Positions 33,388-42,142 of a stretch of DNA of 64,000 nt are shown here, piece by piece (positions within the stretch are counted from its first letter, which is position 1; every line of letters begins with the position of its first letter). The notes beneath the pieces are model-generated. The model worked only from the letters and a program-made list of their open reading frames with translations. It was not told the DNA's origin and did not search any database. The position numbers were made by a program, and so were the translations under genes. The DNA lies in assembly GCA_965238025.1 (NCBI GenBank), contig OZ250162.1:992001-1056000 (forward strand), in the 5' to 3' direction. This DNA is from Pelagihabitans sp965238025 (GTDB lineage: Bacteria > Bacteroidota > Bacteroidia > Flavobacteriales > Flavobacteriaceae).

Positions 33388-33756
33388 CTAACCTAGTTCT
33401 ATGCCATTGGTTACCTCGGTTTTATGCAGGCTAACTACAATAAGTACTGCGATACCGTTGATCCAATAGTAATAAGCGTCCAAGCCTTCGAATCCTAAAA
33501 TAAAAGGTGCTAGAATAAATACTATAGCGACCAAAAAATCAACGATTAAATGAAACTTATATGGAATAACTTTGAATACTCCCAAATGATGGTCCGTTAA
33601 CAATGTCAAAATAAACGCTGCTATTCCAGTAGCTACCGATAGTTGCAAAGCCAAAGGGTTTGAACTTCCCAATCCCAATAAAAAGGGCAATGCGATCAAC
33701 GCAATAGCAACAGGGTAATCTAAAAATGCGTGTATTCTTTTCGTTATGAATTTCAT
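33388..33756 (-). CDS. Small integral membrane protein (SPW-repeat-like)
   Basis: 122 residues, four predicted spans. ITKRIHAFLDYPVAIALIAL and YKFHLIVDFLVAIVFILAPF repeat a D-Y/F-hydrophobic pattern as in SPW-repeat membrane proteins. Function unknown. 32 nt after the first NTF2-like gene. Confidence 0.6.
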   Translation of the reverse strand: MKFITKRIHAFLDYPVAIALIALPFLLGLGSSNPLALQLSVATGIAAFILTLLTDHHLGVFKVIPYKFHLIVDFLVAIVFILAPFILGFEGLDAYYYWINGIAVLIVVSLHKTEVTNGIELG

Positions 33757-33788
33757 GATTTTTACTATTAAATTGTTATTGTTTTTTG

Positions 33789-34145
33789 TTAGGCCGCGTT
33801 GAAGTATTCTTCTTGAACTACCTTTCCTTCATCATTCCATATACGTCGAATGATCTCATGCCAGTAAATCTTACTGCCATCTTTCATATCAAAATCGAAT
33901 GTGAATTCTGATGCCGATACGTTTCCTTCTACAATTGAATGATGGAGTGTAATGCCATTTACAACGGCAATTGATCCGGCAAAACCTTCCATTTTAGCAA
34001 CCATTCCCGCTTTATCAGAAGTTGTTCCCCCCTGACCATGATCAGAAGTTGTCGCACTTTCTGCGAAAAATTGCTTAACTGCATCTACGACGGCCCCAGT
34101 TAAAACTACGGCGTCCATTTTTTGTACTTGTTCCTTGATATTCAT
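33789..34145 (-). CDS. NTF2-like/SnoaL-like protein, copy A
   Basis: 118 residues: N-terminal helix with VQKMDAVVLTGAVVDAVKQF, a Gly/Thr/Ser-rich loop (TTSDHGQGGTTSDKAGMV), and C-terminal strands FTFDFDMKDGSKIYWHEI and RRIWNDEGKVVQEEYF. It looks like an NTF2-fold ligand-binding protein. Almost identical to the copy at 36200, and the upstream ~90 bp are also alike. Confidence 0.65.
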   Translation of the reverse strand: MNIKEQVQKMDAVVLTGAVVDAVKQFFAESATTSDHGQGGTTSDKAGMVAKMEGFAGSIAVVNGITLHHSIVEGNVSASEFTFDFDMKDGSKIYWHEIIRRIWNDEGKVVQEEYFNAA

Positions 34146-34231
34146 CTTTTTGTTTTTAGTGATTAATACTGCAAAGATGAGGGAGAAACGAGCTTGGGAT
34201 GCTACAAAAAAAGCGCTATAAATTGTACTTT

Positions 34232-35521
34232 TTATTCCAAAGTAGTGTCTTCTGGTCGTTGCGTCTTTCGAACTATCAATCGAAGGCCTTTATCAGAATT
34301 AAAATAGCTCCAAGTCCAATTCACGAATACAATGAGCCTATTTCTAAAATCTACTAGTAACATTAAGTGAAGAAACATCCATACAAACCATGCAATCCCA
34401 CCGGAAAACTTAAGATAAGGAAGATCTACTACTGCCCTATTTCTTCCGATGGTCGCCATAGTGCCCTTGTCTTTATATTTGAAAGGAGTCATTTCTTTAC
34501 CTTTTACAATAGCATTAAGGTTTTTACCTAAATGATAACCTTGCTGTGCTGCGACGGATGCCAACATTGCGTGCCCTTTTCCATCCAATTCGGATGAAAT
34601 CGACGCAACATCCCCAAGAGCAAAAATATTCTCATGCCCATCCACTTTATGATATTCATCAGTTACTATGCGTTTACTCTTATTCAGGCTGTTGTTCATA
34701 TTACCAACCGGTGCACCCATAACGCCAGCCGACCATATCAAAGTTCTGGTACTAAAGTCATTATTGTTTGTTGTTACTTTCTTGCCGTCATAGTCTTTTA
34801 CTACAGTATTCAGCCAAACATTTATTCCCAGTTTCTTTAAAAATTTATGGGATTTACGGGAAGCATTATCACTCATTCCCGACAAAATTCGAGAAGAGGC
34901 TTCAATCACGTGAATCTGCATCTGTCTAATATCCAAATCGGGATAATCATTGGGGAGCACATTGGTTTTAAGCTCTGCAAGAGCCCCGGCCAGTTCAATA
35001 CCAGTGGCGCCACCCCCTACTATAACAAAACTCATGTATTGTTCCCTTTCGAGGATATCTGAGGTATTAAGGGCATTTTCAAAATTCTGTAGAATTAAAC
35101 TTCTTAGATCCAGAGACTCTCGAAGGCTCTTCATAGTGTAGCTATATTTCTGGATATTCTTCATTCCGAAGAAATTTGTAGTCGCACCTGTCGCAATGAC
35201 CAAGAAGTCATATTTAAGGGTTCCTATATCTGTGGTAAGTTCATTTAATTCTGAATTTACACTACTAACTTCCGCCATTCTAAAATGAAAGTGTTTCTTT
35301 CCCTTAAAAACTTTTCTTATCGGATAAACAATGGAATCTGGCTCCAACCCCCCACTTGCTACCTGATACATTAAAGGTTGAAATGTATGGTAGTTATTTT
35401 TATCCAGAAGAACTACTTGATAATTTCTACTGTTAATGGTTCGGGCGAGTTTAAGGCCCGCAAATCCGCATCCTATAATAACTATTCTCGGCAAATCGAT
35501 ACTAGGGATATTTAAATTCAC
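34232..35521 (-). CDS. ndh: Type II NADH dehydrogenase (NDH-2)
   Basis: 429 residues. FAD-binding IVIIGCGFAGLKLARTI at the N terminus, NAD-binding FVIVGGGATGIELAGALAEL (about 165), a second FAD contact IFALGDVAS and a membrane-binding C terminus (GIAWFVWMFLHLMLLVDF). It oxidises NADH and reduces quinone without proton pumping. It sits between duplicated stress-like genes. Confidence 0.9.
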   Translation of the reverse strand: MNLNIPSIDLPRIVIIGCGFAGLKLARTINSRNYQVVLLDKNNYHTFQPLMYQVASGGLEPDSIVYPIRKVFKGKKHFHFRMAEVSSVNSELNELTTDIGTLKYDFLVIATGATTNFFGMKNIQKYSYTMKSLRESLDLRSLILQNFENALNTSDILEREQYMSFVIVGGGATGIELAGALAELKTNVLPNDYPDLDIRQMQIHVIEASSRILSGMSDNASRKSHKFLKKLGINVWLNTVVKDYDGKKVTTNNNDFSTRTLIWSAGVMGAPVGNMNNSLNKSKRIVTDEYHKVDGHENIFALGDVASISSELDGKGHAMLASVAAQQGYHLGKNLNAIVKGKEMTPFKYKDKGTMATIGRNRAVVDLPYLKFSGGIAWFVWMFLHLMLLVDFRNRLIVFVNWTWSYFNSDKGLRLIVRKTQRPEDTTLE

Positions 35522-35631
35522 AATTAGATATTTTTTATTATTGAAGCTTTCGAATGCTATTTGCCATTAACCACCTAAAGTATTTAATTGTGCAGGTCTT
35601 TCCTAATGGTCTGCATAGAGATAATAATAAA

Positions 35632-35655
35632 AGCGCAAGCAAAAATGCTTGCGCT
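35632..35655 (-). terminator. Terminator after the YHS gene
   Basis: Minus strand: AGCGCAAGC, loop ATTTTT, GCTTGCGCT, then TTTATTATTATT. Perfect 9-bp stem. Confidence 0.85.
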
Positions 35656-35681
35656 CAATTCACTATTATTTAAAATAATGA

Positions 35682-36155
35682 TTAATTAAAAGTTTTACTC
35701 AATTTTTCCCAGTTTTTGTCTGCTCCCGCAACAAGTTTATTGTGGTCTTTTTCATCCAACCATAATTGTTGGGCATCTAGGTTAAGATCATATAAGAAAA
35801 GAAAATACTTTCCATCCTTTACAATAAATTTGTTGGGGTCTGGTCTAAATTTAGCTCCAGCATAAGTCCCGAAGGCGCAAAAACCACCATACTGAGGTTT
35901 ATACTTGTTGGGGTTCTTATCAAAGGTCGCTTTTTGTTCCGCAGAAGTGAAATAGTAGGTTATCTTTTCGTGTACAGATTTATGTTCTTTTAATCCTTTT
36001 TGGGCAATTCCCAAATCTAAATATGACACCGGGCTATACCCTTGTAAGTGTATGGTGCTATTATCTACGTTATTTGCCATTCTATCTTGGGCAAATGTGC
36101 TGGTACTTACAACTAGGGCAAGCGCCAAGACTGTGGTTTTGATTAAATTTTTCAT
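35682..36155 (-). CDS. Exported YHS-domain protein
   Basis: 157 residues. Signal peptide ending STFAQ. YHS core with INLQ-type start (IHLQGYSPVSYLDLG), KITYYFTSAEQKATFDKNPN and YKPQYGGFCAFGTYAGAKF, a metal-binding module with one Cys. Probably periplasmic metal binding. Between NDH-2 and the second NTF2-like copy. Confidence 0.82.
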   Translation of the reverse strand: MKNLIKTTVLALALVVSTSTFAQDRMANNVDNSTIHLQGYSPVSYLDLGIAQKGLKEHKSVHEKITYYFTSAEQKATFDKNPNKYKPQYGGFCAFGTYAGAKFRPDPNKFIVKDGKYFLFLYDLNLDAQQLWLDEKDHNKLVAGADKNWEKLSKTFN

Positions 36156-36199
36156 TTTGTTTCTATTATTTTAATAATTAAATCTTTATTCCTTTTTTA

Positions 36200-36556
36200 T
36201 TATTCTGCATTGAAGTATTCTTCCTGAATTACCTTTCCTTCATCATTCCATATACGTCGAATAATCTCATGCCAGTAAATCTTACTGCCATCTTTCATAT
36301 CAAAATCGAATGTGAATTCTGATGCCGATACGTTTCCTTCTACAATTGAATGATGGAGTGTAATGCCATTTACAGCGGCAATGGATCCGGCAAAACCTTC
36401 CATTTTTGCAACCATTCCCGCTTTATCAGAAGTTGTTCCTCCCTGACCGTGATCAGAGGTTGTCGCACTTTCTGCGAAGAATTGCTTAACTGCGTCTACG
36501 ACCGCACCCGTTAATACTACGGCGTCCATTTTTTGTACTTGTTCTTTGATATTCAT
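36200..36556 (-). CDS. NTF2-like/SnoaL-like protein, copy B
   Basis: 118 residues, differing from copy A at only three positions (A for V in the middle, I for V in the last strand, final E for A). The start region and the 5' flank with GCTACAAAAAAAGCGC are shared, so gene and promoter were duplicated together, with NDH-2 and YHS in between. Confidence 0.65.
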   Translation of the reverse strand: MNIKEQVQKMDAVVLTGAVVDAVKQFFAESATTSDHGQGGTTSDKAGMVAKMEGFAGSIAAVNGITLHHSIVEGNVSASEFTFDFDMKDGSKIYWHEIIRRIWNDEGKVIQEEYFNAE

Positions 36557-36628
36557 CTTTTTGTTTTTAGTGATTAATACACTGCAAAGATGAAGGGGAA
36601 GTGAAGTTTGATTGCTACAAAAAAAGCG

Positions 36629-37681
36629 CTATAAATTGTACTTTTTTGATTTGAATTCGGAAGGAGTCTTGCCTGTATAATGCCTAAAGAAATTTGAAAA
36701 ATGGTTGGGTTCCTCAAAACCCATCTGATAAGCAACTTCATTAACGGGGACATTTTCGGCCAGTCGCAATTTAGAGGAACTTATGAGTTCACTACGGATT
36801 AATTGACCCAATGAACTATTCAACTTATTTCGGGTCTTTTTGGAAAGTGTTTTTACAGAGAGGTTCATCTTGTCCGCATAAAATCCTAAAGAACGCTCTT
36901 CTTTATGATGGGATTGTATCAAATCGATAATGTCCTGAACAAAGGTGTCCCGTCTTTCAAAATCGAAATTAGAACGAAACTCAGATGGGGTGTTGCCTGT
37001 CGTGTTTTTAAATACCCTATTAAAGTATGCGGCATCTTTATAGCCCATCTCATACGAAATTTCCTGTATGTTTTTATCAGTAAAGGCTATTTTACGTTTG
37101 CTTTCTACCAATCTTTTTTTACCTAAAAGCTTACTGACGGACAAGCCAATCTTTTTGTTCACCAAGGCCTGGGCATCAACCCCATTTTCACTGATCAACT
37201 TGACCAGATCAGCACTCGTCAAACGGTTCGGAAACTGCTCGTCTATTACTTCCTTAACATCAAAGATGATTTGATACTCGCTTTTGTTCGCCTTAAAAGG
37301 GTTTTGCCAATACCATTGCTTTGCCGAAATGTCGATAATCTCTTGGGTATTCTCAGAAAAAAGAGAAGTGTCAAGAAATCTTTGGCATTCTGTACATTCT
37401 TCGAAATCAATATATCCCAAGGATATTAAATGTTTAAAAAGAACACGTACTTCCTTATTCCTAAAAACTGTTTCGTTTGGGAATTCTATTTTACGGACTA
37501 TGAAATCATCGGACAGAAACTTAATGTATTGTCCTTTTTCGAGGTAAATTGCCCTATCCTGCCAATCAAAATAATTTTCAAAATCAACCTGTATATTCCC
37601 CCTTCCTGAAAGGATGTGTATTAAGGTATATTTATCTATAAAATAGACCTTGTCAATTTCGGGAAGAAGCTTTGTAACCAC
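36629..37681 (-). CDS. AraC-type regulator with two HTH domains
   Basis: 350 residues. Two complete AraC modules are visible: IQEISYEMGYKDAAYFNRVF with NTTGNTPSEFR (about 205-245) and VNEVAYQMGFEEPNHFSNFF with YTGKTPSEFKS (about 310-347). The N terminus (1-130) looks like a cupin-like sensor. Tandem AraC domains in one chain are unusual. It is probably the local regulator of the NTF2-like/NDH-2/YHS group. Confidence 0.8.
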   Translation of the reverse strand: MVTKLLPEIDKVYFIDKYTLIHILSGRGNIQVDFENYFDWQDRAIYLEKGQYIKFLSDDFIVRKIEFPNETVFRNKEVRVLFKHLISLGYIDFEECTECQRFLDTSLFSENTQEIIDISAKQWYWQNPFKANKSEYQIIFDVKEVIDEQFPNRLTSADLVKLISENGVDAQALVNKKIGLSVSKLLGKKRLVESKRKIAFTDKNIQEISYEMGYKDAAYFNRVFKNTTGNTPSEFRSNFDFERRDTFVQDIIDLIQSHHKEERSLGFYADKMNLSVKTLSKKTRNKLNSSLGQLIRSELISSSKLRLAENVPVNEVAYQMGFEEPNHFSNFFRHYTGKTPSEFKSKKYNL

Positions 37682-37783
37682 AATTTATCGATTTAGAAGA
37701 TTTAGTCGAAAAAAGAAAAGGCGCTAACAACAGATTAAGATAATCATAATTCTTTTTGAATTCGTTTTTAAGGAAAGGTAAAA

Positions 37784-38455
37784 CTATTTTTTGCCCCCTA
37801 CTATCAGTACAATTTCTCCCTTTGGCGGCTTTTCAGTATAGTGTTTTAATACCTTAACAGCGGTACCTCGAACCGTTTCTTCATATAGTTTGGTAAGTTC
37901 CCGAGAAACCGAAACAGGTCTATCGGCCCCAAAATACTCCACCAATTGTCCTAAGGTTTTCAATAATTTATGGGGGGATTCATAGAAGATAATGGTGCGT
38001 GTTTCCTCAGCCAATAAAAGAAGACGTGTTTGCCTACCTTTTTTTACGGGAAGGAATCCCTCGAAAACAAATTTATCATTAGGGAGACCACTATTGACCA
38101 AAGCGGGCACAAAGGCGGTTGCCCCCGGAAGGCAATCAACTTCAATATTATTTTTCACGCAGGCGCGGGTCAATAAAAATCCCGGGTCCGAGATTGCTGG
38201 AGTTCCGGCGTCGGAAATCAGCGCCATAACTTCACCAGCTTGTATCCTTTTAATCAGCCCATCAACCGTTTTATGCTCATTATGCATATGATGGCTTTGC
38301 ATGGGAGTTTCAATTTCAAAGTGCTGCAAAAGCTTACCGCTTGTTCGGGTATCTTCCGCCAAGATAAGATCGACCTCTTTTAAAACGCGAATGGCGCGCA
38401 GGGTCATGTCCTCTAAATTGCCTATTGGTGTAGGTACCAGAAATAGTTTACCCAT
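37784..38455 (-). CDS. rsmI: 16S rRNA (cytidine1402-2'-O)-methyltransferase RsmI
   Basis: 223 residues. LFLVPTPIGNLEDMTLRAI, ILAEDTRTSGKLL, ALISDAGTPAISDPGFLL and CLPGATAFVPALVNSGLP are the tetrapyrrole-methylase-fold signatures of RsmI. It methylates C1402 in the ribosomal P site. Slightly shorter than E. coli RsmI, lacking its C-terminal extension, as usual in this group. Confidence 0.93.
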   Translation of the reverse strand: MGKLFLVPTPIGNLEDMTLRAIRVLKEVDLILAEDTRTSGKLLQHFEIETPMQSHHMHNEHKTVDGLIKRIQAGEVMALISDAGTPAISDPGFLLTRACVKNNIEVDCLPGATAFVPALVNSGLPNDKFVFEGFLPVKKGRQTRLLLLAEETRTIIFYESPHKLLKTLGQLVEYFGADRPVSVSRELTKLYEETVRGTAVKVLKHYTEKPPKGEIVLIVGGKK

Positions 38456-38462
38456 AATCGAA

Positions 38463-38819
38463 TTAAGGCCTAACGGTCTTTCCTAAAAAATATGAAGTAA
38501 GCAATAACACCAAGGCCATCAGTGCGCCAAATTGTTCTCCATCCCCGACCATAAGGTGCGCGAAGAAAGCCAATACAAAATTAAAGAAGAAACCGGCATA
38601 AGCCCATTGCTTTAAGTGCCTTCCAAAATTGGTCAAAATAACTATCAGACCTGAAATTTTCAAGACCGCCAAAGGGTATATGATATAGGTGGGATAGCCC
38701 AAAGCGGTAAACGCTTTTACAATTTCACCATGATTGAAAAGGTACATTCCTGCAGAAAAAAGAACCATTAAGGCTAATAAGATCGTAACTATCCAATAAA
38801 TTATTTTTTGCGTCTTCAT
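38463..38819 (-). CDS. DoxX-like membrane protein
   Basis: 118 residues, four predicted spans, with the DoxX-type LFSAGMYLFNHGEIVKAFTA and ALGYPTYIIYPLAVLKISGL. Role unknown. 7 nt upstream of rsmI, so probably cotranscribed. Confidence 0.75.
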   Translation of the reverse strand: MKTQKIIYWIVTILLALMVLFSAGMYLFNHGEIVKAFTALGYPTYIIYPLAVLKISGLIVILTNFGRHLKQWAYAGFFFNFVLAFFAHLMVGDGEQFGALMALVLLLTSYFLGKTVRP

Positions 38820-38878
38820 AAAATGGTTTTAATGTCTTTAAATATAATGAATACCTTTAAAATATGTTCGAACGAAAA

Positions 38879-38903
38879 TACCCCGATAGCTTCTGTCGGG
38901 GTA
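38879..38903 (-). terminator. Terminator after the 229-residue protein gene
   Basis: Minus strand: TACCCCGA, loop, TCGGGGTA, followed by TTTTCGTTC. Confidence 0.75.
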
Positions 38904-38927
38904 ACACTAGGTTTTATTTGGTTTGAT

Positions 38928-39617
38928 TTATGAAAACTTCCGCTCTATCAATTCCATAAAACGCTCCTCGTATTCTTCTTTGCCTTCCCAATTACTATGG
39001 TCAGGTTTAACCATGTTCGTAATGAACGCAACCGAACGTTCGTGAGAATCTATGGTTTTTAATTGAGACAATACTCGATTATAATCCTCCGTACTCCCTC
39101 CGAACAAATGCTTTACAAAGGCCAGTCGGTTATTCAAATCTATTTTAATGTCTTTAGTGCTTAATTTGTCGTTTAAGGATTTTGATTTCGTTTCGGCTTG
39201 GGTCTCACTAGTTTTAGGGGGCATAAATAACTCCTTGTCATTTTTTAGATAATTAGGTGTTCCAAGAAATTCCGATAAAACTTCATCTATTGGGGTGTCA
39301 TTTGGCATTTCGGACACCATATCCTTGATGGTGTCAATTCCCGGGGTCATAATGTCTTCTTGATGCGGATTACTTTCGGGTACCGATGTGTTTTCATTAA
39401 GCACTGCATTGGCCATTTTCTCAAATCTTTCGGCAATCACATTTTTAGAAACGTCAATTTCTATGTCGTTCAATTTCTCTTCAATGAACTTGAGAACGGC
39501 GAGTTTTTCGTACAACAGCCTAGCGGATTCATACTGTTCAGAGATACTATCCTTATCGCTATGAACAATAATATCCGTACATAATTTTCGAAGTTCTTCC
39601 TTTAATTTTTTCTTCAT
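38928..39617 (-). CDS. Cytoplasmic protein of unknown function
   Basis: 229 residues, highly charged. N-terminal helices (MKKKLKEELRKLCTDIIVHS, about 1-80), a flexible Pro/Ser/Glu-rich middle (about 80-165), and a C-terminal helical region KIDLNNRLAFVKHLFGGSTE with WEGKEEYEERFMELIERKF. This layout is common to a conserved Bacteroidota hypothetical family. No function can be stated. Divergent from tdk. Confidence 0.65.
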   Translation of the reverse strand: MKKKLKEELRKLCTDIIVHSDKDSISEQYESARLLYEKLAVLKFIEEKLNDIEIDVSKNVIAERFEKMANAVLNENTSVPESNPHQEDIMTPGIDTIKDMVSEMPNDTPIDEVLSEFLGTPNYLKNDKELFMPPKTSETQAETKSKSLNDKLSTKDIKIDLNNRLAFVKHLFGGSTEDYNRVLSQLKTIDSHERSVAFITNMVKPDHSNWEGKEEYEERFMELIERKFS

Positions 39618-39733
39618 CGGTCTAAGATTTAAACTCTCTCTGAGTTCTACTCAAAAGTTGTGCCTTTTTTGTTAATTTTATGCTTGCTGAAAGAAGAACG
39701 AAAAAAGAGCCTACTTTCGTCTAAAATTACAAA

Positions 39734-40378
39734 ATGTTTCTCGAAAATACTGTTAACCACAAAGAACAATTCGGTTGGATCGAAGTTATCTGCGGCTCTA
39801 TGTTTTCGGGTAAGACCGAAGAGTTGATACGACGATTAAAGCGTGCGCAATTTGCGAAACAAAAGGTTGAAATCTTTAAACCTATGGTCGATACACGCTA
39901 TAATGAGGAGATGGTGGTCTCGCACGATGCCAATGAAATCCGATCTACGCCTGTACCGGCTGCTGCGAATATTCGAATTTTAGGCGATACTTGTGATGTG
40001 GTCGGAATTGATGAAGCCCAATTCTTTGATGATGAAATCGTAACGGTCTGTAACGACCTTGCGAATAAAGGCGTTAGGGTGGTCGTAGCAGGACTGGATA
40101 TGGACTTTAAAGGCAATCCTTTTGGCCCAATGCCTGCCCTTATGGCCACGGCGGAATATGTGACCAAAGTACATGCCGTCTGCACTCGAACAGGTAATTT
40201 AGCTAACTTCAGTTTCCGAAAATCTAAAGATGAAAACTTGGTGCTACTCGGAGAAACAGGGGAATATGAGCCGCTAAGCCGCGCTGCTTTTTACAAGGCC
40301 ATGTTAAAAGAAAAAGTTAAAGAGATGCCCGTTCAAATAGAGGAAATCGTATCAAACACCAAAAAATCGAATGGCTAA
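39734..40378 (+). CDS. tdk: Thymidine kinase (type II)
   Basis: 214 residues. Walker A GSMFSGKTEEL (about 21-31), DEAQFFDDEI (Walker B) and GLDMDFKGNPFGP (lasso region). The usual zinc site is reduced: HAVCTRTG has only one of the two Cys, and no later C-x-x-C pair follows. It phosphorylates thymidine for salvage. It overlaps alr by 8 nt. Confidence 0.92.
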   Translation: MFLENTVNHKEQFGWIEVICGSMFSGKTEELIRRLKRAQFAKQKVEIFKPMVDTRYNEEMVVSHDANEIRSTPVPAAANIRILGDTCDVVGIDEAQFFDDEIVTVCNDLANKGVRVVVAGLDMDFKGNPFGPMPALMATAEYVTKVHAVCTRTGNLANFSFRKSKDENLVLLGETGEYEPLSRAAFYKAMLKEKVKEMPVQIEEIVSNTKKSNG

Positions 40379-41480
40379 AGCTGAGGAGACTGTTCTGGAA
40401 ATTAACCTTAGTGCATTAGAACACAACTATCGCTTTTTAAAACAACAGATACAGTCTGAAACTAAGTTTTTGGCTGTGGTGAAGGCATTCGCCTATGGTA
40501 GCGATGCCGAACGAATCGCCCTTAAAATGGATGCCCTCGGTGTCGATTACTTTGCGGTCGCCTACACTAAGGAAGGAGTGGCGCTTCGGAATGCTGGTAT
40601 TAGCAAACCTATTTTGGTCCTGCACTCGCAACCAGCACATTTTGATGAAATCATCGAGCGTTGTTTAGAGCCTAGTATATATTCACACAGAATTTTGACT
40701 GGCTTTTTAGACACGGCCAAAAGCCATGGTCAGGTAAACTACCCCATACATCTCAAGTTCAACACCGGACTAAACCGTTTAGGGTTTTGGGAGAATGATG
40801 TTGATGCTATATCAGATCAACTAAAGAACCGGGAAGAACTAAAAGTAATTTCCATTTTCTCCCATTTAGCCGCTTCCGAAGATATAAATGAAGTTAATTT
40901 TACGCGAGGGCAGATAACTACATTTGAAAAGATCGTGCAAGAATTAGATACCCGCTTGGGATATCGCCCTTTTAAACATTTGCTGAATACTTCGGGTGTC
41001 CTGAATTACCCAGAAGCACAATATGATATGGTTCGCTGCGGGATAGGTTTATTCGGTTATGGGAATCATCCTGATATAGATGCAAAATTGAAACCTGTAG
41101 CTACCTTGAAAACCGTGATTTCCCAAATTCATAAAATAGAACCGGGGGAAACGGTTGGTTACAATCGGGCGTTTACCTCAGAAAACTATCGCGTAACCGC
41201 AACATTACCCTTAGGCCATGCCGATGGTATTGGAAGGCAATATGGCAACGGAAAAACATATGTAACCGTTAATGGCGAAAAAGCATATATCATTGGCAAC
41301 GTATGTATGGATATGATCATGATAGATATTACCGGGATTGATTGCAAAGAAGGGGACGAGGTTATTGTTTTTGGCGAAAATTTTTCGGCCGAAACCTTTG
41401 CCCTGACAGCGAATACGATTTCATATGAATTGCTAACCGGTATCTCGCAACGTGTAAGGCGCAGTTTTACAGCAAGTTAA
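40371..41480 (+). CDS. alr: Alanine racemase
   Basis: 369 residues. The PLP Lys lies in LAVVKAFAYGSDAERIA (about 40). GLNRLGFW, FGYGNHPDI, LPLGHADGIGR and GNVCMDMIMID are family motifs, with the Tyr partner in the C-terminal domain. Interconverts L- and D-alanine for peptidoglycan. Translationally coupled to tdk. Confidence 0.93.
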   Translation: MAKAEETVLEINLSALEHNYRFLKQQIQSETKFLAVVKAFAYGSDAERIALKMDALGVDYFAVAYTKEGVALRNAGISKPILVLHSQPAHFDEIIERCLEPSIYSHRILTGFLDTAKSHGQVNYPIHLKFNTGLNRLGFWENDVDAISDQLKNREELKVISIFSHLAASEDINEVNFTRGQITTFEKIVQELDTRLGYRPFKHLLNTSGVLNYPEAQYDMVRCGIGLFGYGNHPDIDAKLKPVATLKTVISQIHKIEPGETVGYNRAFTSENYRVTATLPLGHADGIGRQYGNGKTYVTVNGEKAYIIGNVCMDMIMIDITGIDCKEGDEVIVFGENFSAETFALTANTISYELLTGISQRVRRSFTAS

Positions 41481-41519
41481 ATAGTTTGTTGGTATTTAAC
41501 ATTGAAGCGTTTTTTTTTC

Positions 41520-41527
41520 TAATTTTG
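41520..41527 (+). promoter_or_regulatory. Candidate -7 box for mscL
   Basis: TAATTTTG fits TAnnTTTG, 28 nt before the ATG. A clear -33 TTG at normal spacing was not found. Confidence 0.5.
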
Positions 41528-41555
41528 CACGCAATTAACCAATTAAAACATCATC

Positions 41556-41954
41556 ATGTTAAAAGAGTTTAGAGATTTTATTATGACCGGCAATGTCATC
41601 GACTTTGCCGTAGCTGTGATTATGGCAACAGCACTCGGCGCCGTAATTACTGGTTTTGTAAATAACATTGTAATGCCCTTTGTTGGACATTATGCTGGCG
41701 GAGTAGATTTTGCGGACAAGAAAATTGTTCTTGATGAGGCTGTTGTAAATGCAGCTGGTGAGGTTGTATCCCCTGAAAACGCCATTATGTGGGGCTCATG
41801 GGTAAACACCATCATTAACCTTATCATTGTTGGCTTTATTATGTTCTTACTCGTTAAGGCATATAACAAAACCAAGGCTCCCGTCGAGGAGGAAGTAGCA
41901 GGACCAACTGCTGAAGAATTGCTCGCCGAAATTCGTGATTCTTTGAAAAAATAA
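41556..41954 (+). CDS. mscL: Large-conductance mechanosensitive channel MscL
   Basis: 132 residues. FRDFIMTGNVIDFAVAVIMA is the conserved first helix, followed by a periplasmic loop (about 50-75) and a second span NTIINLIIVGFIMFLLVKAY. The C-terminal helix is EELLAEIRDSLKK. Opens under hypo-osmotic shock. Confidence 0.95.
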   Translation: MLKEFRDFIMTGNVIDFAVAVIMATALGAVITGFVNNIVMPFVGHYAGGVDFADKKIVLDEAVVNAAGEVVSPENAIMWGSWVNTIINLIIVGFIMFLLVKAYNKTKAPVEEEVAGPTAEELLAEIRDSLKK

Positions 41955-42000
41955 GTTTTATCCTGAACTTGTTTTAGGAAGTAGCGCTGCTACACAAAGT

Positions 42001-42033
42001 AAACCCCTTCCGAAAGGCTGGGGTTCTTTTTTT
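42001..42033 (+). terminator. Terminator after mscL
   Basis: AAACCCC, 12-nt loop, GGGGTTC-type arm and a run of T. Confidence 0.75.
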
Positions 42034-42142
42034 GCAAAAACCGTTTGTTATAAACATAACTTGTTGTTGTATTTGTTTGATTTCTTTTGTTTCGCTTGTA
42101 CAACAGTTTGGCATAGTCTAATTTTACCCAAAAGAATCTCTA

